Source: an uncultured Prevotellaceae bacterium
GTDB lineage: Bacteria; Bacteroidota; Bacteroidia; Bacteroidales; Bacteroidaceae
Assembly (NCBI GenBank): GCA_902784565.1
Contig: CACZVE010000019.1
Span: 1 to 47,561, forward strand
Length of the DNA stretch: 47,561 nucleotides
Direction of reading: 5' to 3'
Below the pieces are notes generated by a model, which did no database searches, had not been told where the DNA came from, and saw nothing but the letters and a program-made list of their open reading frames with translations. Both the position numbers and the translations under genes were made by a program. Positions 40,937 through 47,561 of the stretch are shown in pieces. The stretch's first letter is position 1, and every line of letters begins with the position of its first letter.

Positions 40937-42907
40937 ATGAAGAAATTATTTACTTTAATGGCAGTTGTCCTGATGGCTGGTTCTGTCCATGGACAACAAA
41001 AGTACAAAAACATCGTCGTCAATGGCGACTTTGAAAAAGATGCACCTGCCTACGAGAATTACAATGACATGACGGCAGATGCATGGAACTCCTTCTGGGT
41101 ACATGAGTTCCCAAAAGGTGAGGAAGGTGAGACACAGTATCAGGGTACTGTTACCATCGTTGACGGCGTTGGCGTAGATGGCAGCAAGTGTGCAAAGGTT
41201 GTGGCTCGTAGTGATGAACAGGCTGTTGCTGCTGGAAACAGAACAGAGGCCAATGGTGCTCTTGCTTCTTGGGATTGTCAGTTCTTTATCTATGGTACAG
41301 AACCTATGCCCGAGGGCAAGACGGTTCGCTTGACCATGTGGGTAAAGGCTGATAAGGATGGCACAATGGAAACTCAGGCACACTGGGGACCTGGTGACTA
41401 CAACCACTATCAGTTGTTTGGCAATATCAGTGTTACTACAGAATGGAAACAGGTTCAGGTAGAAACAACTGTTACTGCAGACCAGAGCAAGGAAGGAGAT
41501 GGTAAGGCTTTCCAGAGTGTTGCTTTCAACCTGTCTACCAGCACAGAGGGTAATGTGTTCTATTTCGACAACATTAAGTTGCAGATGAAGGATCCTAAAT
41601 CAGATGACCCCGATGCTCCTGTTGATTGGATTAACTTTATGAGAAAGGGTATTTATTCTGAGGATCATATCACTGGCTTAAATAGTAATGGTGAACCTTG
41701 GGAGTGCACCAACTTCACTATCCAGACTCCAGAACAGACAAAAGCACCCGTCGAGGAGGTTCCTGGAGAGCCTGGTGTGATGGCTGTGCGTGTACCTGTA
41801 CAGGGTTATAAAGTAGAAACTGTTGAAGAAGAAGATCTTGATGAAGAAGGCAATCAGCAGTTTGACGATGATGGCAATGTCAAAATGAAGACAACCACTA
41901 CTTATTATTGGAATGATGGTACACTCGTGGCTGGCATCAATGGCGCTGCAGATGGTTCCAACGCTCCTGCAAGATGGACTTGTCAGTTCTTTGTCTCTAC
42001 ATTGCATAAGATGAAGACAGGTGAGAGATATAAGTTCAAGTTCAAGGTGAAGGCTGATCACGATGGAAACCTCGGTACTCAGGCACATACTGGTCCTGGA
42101 CAGTATGTCTCTTACAACACGTTTGGCGACGAGAGTGCTTTCGCCATTACTACTGACTGGCAAGAATTTAGTCTTGGTGATGAAAAGGGTGAGACCGTCC
42201 CGTCAGGTGCCAATGGTTGTCAGACCATTACCTTCGACTGCTGTCCTCAGGAAGGAATTGATAATAACTTCTACTTCATCTTCGAAGAATGCTCATTTAC
42301 TGAAGCCAATGTGACTGACGCAGACCGTACACTTGGTACTCCACAAGACATTGTACTGAAGCCGAACAGCGGTGATGATGAAATGGCTACAACCATCGAT
42401 ATTACACCGATGCTGCAAACCTATGAACTTTCAGACTACAATTTCTTGAAGAATCCAGGTCAGGGTGATGGCATCAAACTTCTTGATCAGAAAGAGTCTG
42501 AAGACGAGGATGGTGTTTATGAAGATACCTTCAGTTCTATGCTCACGTGGATTGATGGTGGATTTATCAATGGTGAAGGTTATTTCATTGATAACGAAGC
42601 CGGTATTAACATTCGTCTTGATGATGAGGGTCTCGATGGAACAAAGCTAAACTTCATGGTTTGGAATAATCCTGAGTCTGGTATCTCATTCGCTAATGAC
42701 GAGGCCGTTAAGACCAAACTCGCTATTTCTCAGGGTGGCTGGTACTATATCTACAATATTACCATTACCGCTAACGCTGACGGCATCAGAGACGTCAAGT
42801 TCAACAAGCAGAACAACGGCGCTATCTATGACCTGATGGGACGTAGAGTCAATAATCCTTCAAAGGGTATCTACATCCAGAATGGTAAGAAGTTCATCTT
42901 GAAGTAA
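40937..42907 (+). CDS. Secreted protein with two carbohydrate-binding-like modules and sorting tail
   Basis: A 656-residue exported protein; signal peptide residues 1-19 (VHGQQ). Two related beta-sandwich modules, about residues 25-215 and 235-455, share ASWDCQFFI / ARWTCQFFV, then MWVKADKDG / FKVKADHDG and TQAHWGPGDY / TQAHTGPGQY. These resemble family 4/9-type carbohydrate-binding modules linked to Bacteroidota xylan enzymes; that match is from memory. No catalytic domain is recognisable. An acidic segment lies near residues 295-320. The C-terminus (DLMGRRVNNPSKGIYIQNGKK) looks like a type A sorting tail. It is transcribed away from the SusCD operon and ends at a strong terminator. Its codon use looks more A/T-rich than that of its neighbours. 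Confidence 0.75.
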   Translation: MKKLFTLMAVVLMAGSVHGQQKYKNIVVNGDFEKDAPAYENYNDMTADAWNSFWVHEFPKGEEGETQYQGTVTIVDGVGVDGSKCAKVVARSDEQAVAAGNRTEANGALASWDCQFFIYGTEPMPEGKTVRLTMWVKADKDGTMETQAHWGPGDYNHYQLFGNISVTTEWKQVQVETTVTADQSKEGDGKAFQSVAFNLSTSTEGNVFYFDNIKLQMKDPKSDDPDAPVDWINFMRKGIYSEDHITGLNSNGEPWECTNFTIQTPEQTKAPVEEVPGEPGVMAVRVPVQGYKVETVEEEDLDEEGNQQFDDDGNVKMKTTTTYYWNDGTLVAGINGAADGSNAPARWTCQFFVSTLHKMKTGERYKFKFKVKADHDGNLGTQAHTGPGQYVSYNTFGDESAFAITTDWQEFSLGDEKGETVPSGANGCQTITFDCCPQEGIDNNFYFIFEECSFTEANVTDADRTLGTPQDIVLKPNSGDDEMATTIDITPMLQTYELSDYNFLKNPGQGDGIKLLDQKESEDEDGVYEDTFSSMLTWIDGGFINGEGYFIDNEAGINIRLDDEGLDGTKLNFMVWNNPESGISFANDEAVKTKLAISQGGWYYIYNITITANADGIRDVKFNKQNNGAIYDLMGRRVNNPSKGIYIQNGKKFILK

Positions 42908-42921
42908 ACGATTAGTTTTAT

Positions 42922-42966
42922 CACAAAATAAAGCCTCGGTTCGACGAACCGAGGCTTTATTTTGTG
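42922..42966. terminator. Bidirectional terminator: 22-bp perfect stem
   Basis: Perfect inverted repeat with arms 42922-42943 and 42945-42966 around a single base (the real loop will be 3 or more bases). The A/T ends give T-runs on both strands. It lies between the plus-strand secreted protein and convergent argC. Confidence 0.93.
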
Positions 42967-42973
42967 GTTGTTA

Positions 42974-43939
42974 TTAAAAGGCTGAAGCCTTTAATCTTAA
43001 TCCGGCTGTCTCATCAATACCGAACATGATGTTCATGTTCTGTACAGCCTGACCAACGGCTCCTTTCAACAGATTGTCGATACAGGAGGTGACGAGCAGT
43101 TTATCGCCATACTTTTCCACATGTACCAATGCCTTGTTGGTATTCACAACCTGTTTTAAGTCAAGTGACCTGTCACTATAGTGGGTAAAGGCGGCGTCTT
43201 TATAGAAGTCCTTGTAGGCTTCGATGATGTCCTCAACAGGCGCTTTTGTCGTGATGACTGCCGTACAGAAGATGCCACGGGCAAAGTCACCACGATAGGG
43301 GATGAAGTCGATATCTGCATCGAGGTAGCCTTGAACCTGCTTCAGACTCTGACGAATCTCTGCGATATGCTGGTGCTGGAAGGGCTTATAGATGCTCAGG
43401 TTGTTGTTGCGCCACGAGAAATGAGTGGTGGCACCGGGTTTCTGGCCTGCTCCCGTTGAGCCTGTGATGGCATTGACAGCCACATCCTCCTTTAAGAGAT
43501 TAAGGTAGGCGGCAGGCAACAATGCCATTTGGATGCAGGTCGCAAAACAACCGGGATTGGCCACATGCTGGGTAGTCGCAATCTCTTCGCGGTTTATCTC
43601 AGGCAGGCCATATACATAGTCGTGATTGCCCTTGATGCGGAAGTCCTGTGCCAAGTCGATGATTTTCACGTTCTCTGGAATCGTATGTCCCTTGAGGAAC
43701 GCCTCACTCTTGCCGTGACCGAAGCAGAAGAACAGGACATCAATCTTGTCAAAAGGCATCTCGTCGGTGAAGCATAGATTTGTCTCACCGATCAGTCCTT
43801 CATGGACATCGCTGACCAGATTTCCTGCATTGCTCTCGGAATTGGCAAAGACAATCTCTGCCTCAGGGTGGTTGAGCAGTAGACGGATGAGTTCACCGCC
43901 CGTATAACCTGCCGCACCTAATATTCCAACTTTTATCAT
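42974..43939 (-). CDS. argC: N-acetyl/acyl-gamma-glutamyl-phosphate reductase
   Basis: A 321-residue enzyme reducing N-acyl-glutamyl phosphate to the semialdehyde. The start MIKVGILGAAGYTGGELIRL (43939) is chosen because it begins the conserved NADP motif and overlaps the argG stop by 4 bases; the 29 preceding residues are a read-through of the argG tail. The catalytic cysteine is in VANPGCFATCIQMALLPA (Cys131). C-terminal DNLLKGAVGQAVQNMNIMFG is a family signature. It is the last gene of the argR operon and converges on the terminator at 42922-42966. Confidence 0.95.
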   Translation of the reverse strand: MIKVGILGAAGYTGGELIRLLLNHPEAEIVFANSESNAGNLVSDVHEGLIGETNLCFTDEMPFDKIDVLFFCFGHGKSEAFLKGHTIPENVKIIDLAQDFRIKGNHDYVYGLPEINREEIATTQHVANPGCFATCIQMALLPAAYLNLLKEDVAVNAITGSTGAGQKPGATTHFSWRNNNLSIYKPFQHQHIAEIRQSLKQVQGYLDADIDFIPYRGDFARGIFCTAVITTKAPVEDIIEAYKDFYKDAAFTHYSDRSLDLKQVVNTNKALVHVEKYGDKLLVTSCIDNLLKGAVGQAVQNMNIMFGIDETAGLRLKASAF

Positions 43940-45168
43940 CTCTTCTCGTCTTTGTGGATGCCATAATAGACACGCAGCGGGGTGCTCGATACTTTGATGA
44001 AGCCCTTGGCCTCGTCGGCAGTCCAACCGGTCTGCGTCTCACCGTATTCGCCGAGTTTGCTCTTCGTCAGGTCGTTGACGGAGTCGATACCAACTGTCTC
44101 GAAACCGTAGGGACGGAGTTTCAGGATGGCCGTACCCGTCACGTTGCGTTGGCTGGAGGTCAGCATGGCTTCGATATCCGGCATCACGGGCTCTAAGTAC
44201 TGGCTCTCGTGCAGGAACATGCCGTACCAGTTGGCCACCTGGTCCTTCCAATACTGCTGCCATTTGCTCAGGGTTGACTTCTCCAACAGACGGTGTGCCT
44301 CGATGATGAGTTTCGGAGCAGCTGCCTCGAAACCTACACGACCTTTGATGCCAATGATGGTGTCGCCCACGTTGGCGTCACGTCCGATGGCATAGGAGGC
44401 ACCGATCTCCTCAATCTTTTGGATGGCCTTAATGTGATCGTCGAACTTTTCACCGTTTACAGCTACAATCTCGCCCTTCTCAAACTGAATCTTCAACAGC
44501 GACTCCTGTTCCTTTGCAGTGACGTGCTTCAGATAGGCATCCTCAGGCAGACCCTGGGTCGGATCCAACAGTTCACCGCCACAGATACTGGTGCCCCAGA
44601 TACCCACATTATAAGAATACTTCAGTTTGGTGAAATCGGCGAAGAACCCATGTTCGTTCAGATAATCGACCTCTTCCTTGCGGGTCAGTTTCTGGTCACG
44701 GGTCAGGGTGATGATTTCCACGCCGGGAGCCATCACGAGGAAGGTCATATCGAAACGGATCTGGTCGTTGCCGGCACCTGTAGAGCCGTGGGCGATGGCG
44801 TCGGCGCCAATCTCCTTGGCATAGCGGGCAATGGCGATGGCCTGGAAGATACGCTCACTCGATACGGAGATGGGGTAGCAGTTATTACGCAGCACGTTAC
44901 CGAAAATCATATACTTCAGCGACTTGGCATAATACTCCTGTGTCACATCGAGCGTGACATATTTTACAGCACCGAGTTTATAGGCGTTCTCCTCATTCTT
45001 CTTTAACTGTTCCTCGTTGAAACCGCCGGTATTGGCGCAGGCTGCATACACGTCCCAGCCGTCCTGGGTCAGTTTCATCACGGTGTAACTGGTGTCAAGC
45101 CCACCAGAAAAGGCTACTACAACTTTCTTGTTTGCCTTATTATATATATTATTAGTCTTCTTTGCCAT
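43936..45168 (-). CDS. argG: Argininosuccinate synthase
   Basis: A 410-residue ATP-dependent ligase joining citrulline and aspartate to argininosuccinate. The start MAKKTNNIYNKANKK (45168) is chosen; the longer frame upstream is out-of-family sequence overlapping the acyltransferase gene. It still overlaps that gene by 17 bases. The ATP loop is AFSGGLDTSYT (residues 19-29), and ITLTRDQKLTRKEEVDYL and GTSICGGELLDPTQGLPEDAY are recognisable further on. If the carbamoyltransferase uses N-acylornithine, a deacylase must release citrulline before this step; none is visible here. Confidence 0.94.
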   Translation of the reverse strand: MAKKTNNIYNKANKKVVVAFSGGLDTSYTVMKLTQDGWDVYAACANTGGFNEEQLKKNEENAYKLGAVKYVTLDVTQEYYAKSLKYMIFGNVLRNNCYPISVSSERIFQAIAIARYAKEIGADAIAHGSTGAGNDQIRFDMTFLVMAPGVEIITLTRDQKLTRKEEVDYLNEHGFFADFTKLKYSYNVGIWGTSICGGELLDPTQGLPEDAYLKHVTAKEQESLLKIQFEKGEIVAVNGEKFDDHIKAIQKIEEIGASYAIGRDANVGDTIIGIKGRVGFEAAAPKLIIEAHRLLEKSTLSKWQQYWKDQVANWYGMFLHESQYLEPVMPDIEAMLTSSQRNVTGTAILKLRPYGFETVGIDSVNDLTKSKLGEYGETQTGWTADEAKGFIKVSSTPLRVYYGIHKDEKR

Positions 45169-45763
45169 CAATCTGACGGATGCGCTCGATGACTTCATCG
45201 GGAATCTTGGCGGGCAGATGTTCTGTCGGGTCGTACAGCATCGCCGTACAGATGCAGTATTTCCGTCCTGTCCGATGCAGCACGTCCACATTGCAACAGC
45301 CTTCACAACCTTTCCAGAATGCCTCGTCGTCCGTCAGGTCGGCAAAGGTAACAGGCTGATAACCTAAGGCTGTGTTCATGGCCATGACAGCCGCACCGCT
45401 TGTCAGAGAGAAAATTTTGGCATGGGGCCAGCGGGTACGGGCCAGTGAGAAGGTCATGTCCTTGATACGTTTGGCGACGTGGTGGCCACGAAAATCGGGG
45501 TGAACAATTAGACCAGAGGTGGTCACATATTGCTGGTTCTCCCAGGTCTCGATATAACTGAATCCGGCAAAGCGTCCGTCTTTTGTCAGAGCAATGACGG
45601 CTTTCGCCTCCAGCATCTTCTTGGCCAGATACTCGTGGGTACGCTTGGCAATACCGGTACCACGTACCTTGGCAGCCTCGGCAATCGTCTCCAAAATGGT
45701 ATCGACGTATTTCTCATGCTCCGGTCCTGCCACCAAGACTTCTATTTCTATTTCCTGTTCCAT
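45152..45763 (-). CDS. GNAT acyltransferase, candidate N-acylglutamate synthase
   Basis: A 203-residue GNAT-fold protein. The acyl-CoA binding motif is around HPDFRGHHVAKRIKDM (residues 92-107), preceded by FAGFSYIETW. The C-terminal part has a cysteine-rich segment (GCEGCCNV, then CICTAMLYDP) that is unusual for the family. It is co-transcribed between argR and argG, and as I recall a homologue in the same position in Bacteroides thetaiotaomicron was linked genetically to arginine synthesis. The missing first step, acylation of glutamate, would suit it. Whether the acyl donor is acetyl- or succinyl-CoA is not evident. Confidence 0.8.
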   Translation of the reverse strand: MEQEIEIEVLVAGPEHEKYVDTILETIAEAAKVRGTGIAKRTHEYLAKKMLEAKAVIALTKDGRFAGFSYIETWENQQYVTTSGLIVHPDFRGHHVAKRIKDMTFSLARTRWPHAKIFSLTSGAAVMAMNTALGYQPVTFADLTDDEAFWKGCEGCCNVDVLHRTGRKYCICTAMLYDPTEHLPAKIPDEVIERIRQIDGKED

Positions 45764-45784
45764 AGGATTATCTGTTCTCTATTA

Positions 45785-45812
45785 ATTCTGTGTATATCTG
45801 TGTAATCTGTGG
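45785..45812 (-). repeat. Short tandem CACAGAT-type repeats in the argR-acyltransferase spacer
   Basis: On the minus strand the spacer reads CCACAGATT, then ACACAGATAT, then ACACAGAATT, an imperfect 9-10-base repeat. It occupies most of the 50 bases between the argR stop and the next start. Confidence 0.7.
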
Positions 45813-45813
45813 C

Positions 45814-46290
45814 TTATCTTATGTTTGGTACGACATCACTCAAGGCGTCTGTCACGTCCTGGTGTCTGACACCTTCCTTGATAACGATAAAGATTGTGTC
45901 GTCGCCAGCAATGGTGCCGATGATCTCTGGGATGTCACTATTGTCGATGTTCCAGGCAATCGAACTGGCATAGCCTGGTCGTGTCTTGATGACGCCCATG
46001 TTGCCGGAGTAGTTGATACTGACAAAGCCGGGTACTTTCATCATCTCACGGATGCTATTAGGGGTGCTCACCCGCTTATACATGGTCTCGTTGGGCAAAA
46101 CATAGACGTAATTGCCACTCATTGAGGCGGCCTTGGCCACCTTCAGTTGTTTCAGGTCACGACTCAACGTAGCCTGTGTCAACTTGAAACCTTCTTTCTG
46201 CAGGGCCGCCAACAGTTCATCCTGACTGCCTAATTGCTGACTCGAAATGATGAGACGCAAGGCCTCTAATCGACTGTTCTTTACTTTCAT
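45814..46290 (-). CDS. argR: Arginine repressor
   Basis: A 158-residue ArgR-family repressor. The start MKVKNSRLEA (46290) is used; a start ten codons earlier is possible but would place the ATG almost on the predicted transcription start. The N-terminal winged helix contains FKLTQATLSRDLKQLKV (residues 35-51). The C-terminal hexamer and arginine-binding domain contains IIGTIAGDDTIFIVI (residues 123-137). ArgR binds arginine and represses arginine genes. It is the first gene of the operon, so autoregulation is likely, and two palindromes lie over its promoter. Confidence 0.95.
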   Translation of the reverse strand: MKVKNSRLEALRLIISSQQLGSQDELLAALQKEGFKLTQATLSRDLKQLKVAKAASMSGNYVYVLPNETMYKRVSTPNSIREMMKVPGFVSINYSGNMGVIKTRPGYASSIAWNIDNSDIPEIIGTIAGDDTIFIVIKEGVRHQDVTDALSDVVPNIR

Positions 46291-46315
46291 GTTGGTATAT
46301 TTATACAAAGTCGGC

Positions 46316-46370
46316 TGCAAAATTACATAATATTTTGCAACTGACCAAATATTTCTGCATATTTTTGCAG
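46316..46370. promoter_or_regulatory. Two candidate ArgR palindromes over the argR promoter
   Basis: TGCAAAAT-n8-ATTTTGCA spans 46316-46339 with 8-base arms and covers the -7 box. CTGCA-n6-TGCAG spans 46355-46370 just upstream of the -33 box. Both share TTTTGCA. Position and symmetry fit ARG boxes for autoregulation; binding is untested. Confidence 0.5.
46318..46349 (-). promoter_or_regulatory. Promoter of the argR operon, -33 TTTG and -7 TAATTTTG
   Basis: On the minus strand TTTG (46346-46349) is separated by 20 bases from TAATTTTG (46318-46325), matching the Bacteroidota consensus spacing. Predicted start near 46311, leader about 20 bases. Confidence 0.75.
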
Positions 46371-46396
46371 AGATTCTTGTATAAATGTCCTGCTGA

Positions 46397-46999
46397 TTAT
46401 TTTTTCATGTCGAAGCCGACGCGCACGCCCTCGTATTGCTTGCTCAGTTCTCCGATGGTCTGAAGGTCGGTTCTGCCGCTTAAAGCAGCCATCGTCTGTA
46501 GAACATTCAACAGTTTCTTTCCCTCAAAAAGGATGGAAATACCGTTCAACTCTCTCTTAGCGTAGCAGTTGATGGAGAGCAACAGCCCCTTTAGTTTGAT
46601 CTGTTGGGATGCCTCGTCGAAGGTGTAGGTGCCATTGAAACTGGTACCCGCAATCTTTGAGGAGAAGGTGCCGTCCTGGTTAAAGGTAATATAGGTGTTG
46701 CTCGACGAGATGCCCACCTGCTGATAGTAAGGCAGCAGTTTTTCTTCGATCTGCACAGCAGCCACCTCGCCGCCGGCCTTTGCCAACAGGTTCTTACTCG
46801 TAAAGGCACAACCTGGCGCATCATATCGCCATGTTCCAATCAGACTTTGCGCACTGACCTTGTCGAGACCAATCACACTGGTGATGGCATTCACGACACC
46901 CGTTCCGTTTGTCATGGCACTCAGTACCTGATTCATGTTGCCACAACTGGTCATCAGCAGACAGATGCCTGCGACCACTCCAATCATCAATTTTTTCAT
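46397..46999 (-). CDS. DUF4923-type lipoprotein
   Basis: A 200-residue lipoprotein with lipobox Cys19 (MTSCGN). The body has LIGTWRYDAPGCAFTSKNLL, AKAGGEVAAVQIEEKL and FNQDGTFSSKIAGTSFNGTYTFD, the pattern of DUF4923, a family of small Bacteroidota envelope proteins with a lipocalin-like beta-rich core. Function unknown. It is transcribed towards argR but has no shared operon logic; about 106 bases separate its stop from the argR start. Confidence 0.85.
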   Translation of the reverse strand: MKKLMIGVVAGICLLMTSCGNMNQVLSAMTNGTGVVNAITSVIGLDKVSAQSLIGTWRYDAPGCAFTSKNLLAKAGGEVAAVQIEEKLLPYYQQVGISSSNTYITFNQDGTFSSKIAGTSFNGTYTFDEASQQIKLKGLLLSINCYAKRELNGISILFEGKKLLNVLQTMAALSGRTDLQTIGELSKQYEGVRVGFDMKK

Positions 47000-47204
47000 A
47001 CTCGTATTTTTTACTTGTTAGTTCATATTTATTCAAAACCGCAGCGAAGTTACGAACTTTTCTTCCAATAACCATCGATTTATCAGAAATTAACATAGTA
47101 CGTTCGCGCGTTATATATAATAAGGTGTAGTCTTTTCTTTGTCTTGATATTAGTCAAGAGTGGATGAAAATCTGCATGAAAAGCGAAAATTTTCCCGAAA
47201 AAGT

Positions 47205-47235
47205 TTTGTGGGTTCGGAAAAAAGCAGTACCTTTG
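47205..47235 (+). promoter_or_regulatory. Ribosomal RNA operon promoter
   Basis: TTTG at 47205-47208, 19 bases, then TACCTTTG at 47228-47235: near-ideal Bacteroidota -33 and -7 elements. Predicted start near 47242, giving a leader of about 226 bases before 16S. The 468 bases from 47000 to 47467 hold this promoter and the leader; no protein gene is seen there. Confidence 0.85.
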
Positions 47236-47245
47236 CACCCGCTTT

Positions 47246-47263
47246 CGCCCATTTTGGTGGGCG
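47246..47263 (+). other. Hairpin at the start of the rRNA leader
   Basis: CGCCCA/TGGGCG arms with a 6-base loop, followed by TTTAG, starting about four bases after the predicted transcription start. It may be a weak attenuator or a protective 5' structure. Confidence 0.5.
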
Positions 47264-47279
47264 TTTAGTGTGAAAGAGA

Positions 47280-47292
47280 GAGTTCTTTGATA
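47280..47292 (+). promoter_or_regulatory. boxA-like antitermination element candidate in the rRNA leader
   Basis: GAGTTCTTTGATA resembles the TGCTCTTTAACA boxA of enteric rRNA leaders, and Bacteroides leaders carry a similar element as I recall. The match is partial. Confidence 0.3.
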
Positions 47293-47434
47293 GATTTACA
47301 TAGACAGAAGTAGTACAAGAAGCGAGTGCCTTTACATTGTGTTTATATAATAATGTATTGGTGCTTGGGTAGAAAGAAGACAAACCGTTTCAATTTCTTA
47401 ACTTGATACTGGATAGTCGTTCTGAGCAGAATAT

Positions 47435-47454
47435 TTCCTAGGTTATCCTAGGAA
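47435..47454 (+). other. Palindrome just upstream of mature 16S
   Basis: TTCCTAGG, TTAT, CCTAGGAA: 8-base perfect arms with a 4-base loop, ending 13 bases before the mature 5' end. A candidate processing hairpin in the pre-rRNA. Confidence 0.6.
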
Positions 47455-47467
47455 GAAGATACTTTTT

Positions 47468-47561
47468 ACAGTGAAGAGTTTGATCCTGGCTCAGGATGAA
47501 CGCTAGCTACAGGCTTAACACATGCAAGTCGAGGGGCATCAGGAAGAAAGCTTGCTTTCTT
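47468..47561 (+). rRNA. rrs: 16S ribosomal RNA, 5' end only
   Basis: The universal 16S start AGAGTTTGATCCTGGCTCAG begins at 47475; the mature 5' end is placed at 47468 by E. coli numbering. The following ATGAACGCTAGCTACAGGCT and the CATGCAAGTCGAGGGGCATC segment match Bacteroidota, Prevotella type. The gene runs past the right edge. Confidence 0.95.

Noticed and set aside
13127-42973. An integrative mobile element.
   Set aside because: No integrase, transposase, tRNA or flanking direct repeat could be seen at either end; kept only as a synteny break.
45169-45306. An N-terminal extension of argG by 46 residues.
   Set aside because: The extra residues are out of family and lie in the overlapping acyltransferase gene; the conserved protein starts at 45168.
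47150-47383. A 77-residue minus-strand open frame.
   Set aside because: It covers the rRNA promoter and leader on the wrong strand and has no recognisable protein features.

Overview
This window reads as a gut or rumen Prevotella-type member of the Bacteroidota. The evidence is the SusC/SusD pairs, Bacteroidota promoters (TTTG, about 19-20 bp, TAnnTTTG), AT-rich leaders without strong Shine-Dalgarno sites, an N-acylornithine-type carbamoyltransferase, C-terminal sorting tails of type IX secretion style, and a 16S rRNA 5' end of Prevotella type. Species-level placement was not possible.

Layout. (1) 1-4520: the tail of a WD40-like/TolB-like protein meets, end to end, a paralogous lipoprotein with a heme-type CXXCH motif. 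That lipoprotein follows a membrane protein and a threonine aldolase in one minus-strand operon. (2) 4628-5596: a lone plus-strand DUF3089-type esterase, ended by a bidirectional terminator. (3) 5622-13126: a minus-strand arginine/proline operon in transcription order argD, proC, XRE-cupin regulator, AMP-binding acyl-CoA synthetase, YraN-like, proB, proA, argF'. (4) 13265-21671: a minus-strand operon of secreted surface proteins: three tandem beta-helix paralogs, a 68-residue-repeat protein with a dockerin-like module, and a 1204-residue protein with PPC-like repeats. (5) 22052-40671: an approximately 18.6 kb minus-strand operon: FAS1 lipoprotein, SusC, SusD, FAS1, FAS1, SusC, SusD, and a membrane-anchored kelch/AraC regulator. 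No carbohydrate-active enzyme is recognisable in it. (6) 40937-42907: a plus-strand secreted protein with two carbohydrate-binding-like modules, followed by a perfect bidirectional terminator. (7) 42974-46290: the minus-strand arginine operon argR, GNAT acyltransferase, argG, argC. (8) 46397-46999: a DUF4923-type lipoprotein. (9) 47205-47561: a ribosomal RNA promoter, its leader, and the first 94 bases of 16S rRNA.

How it works together. Arginine and proline synthesis from glutamate is encoded on both sides: acylglutamate synthase candidate, argC, argD, argF', argG, and all of proB/proA/proC. argB, argH and the deacylase are not in view. argC and argD, which I recall as neighbours in Bacteroides, are separated here by about 29.8 kb of surface-system genes. 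That block is the most unusual part. A periplasmic kelch sensor joined to a cytoplasmic AraC domain closes a SusCD/FAS1 operon, and faces an intergenic region holding helically phased direct repeats (21 bp apart) next to a -7 promoter box and a 42-bp array of hairpins. Downstream lies an operon of repeat-rich surface proteins. I infer a self-contained sense, import and display system for an unidentified ligand.
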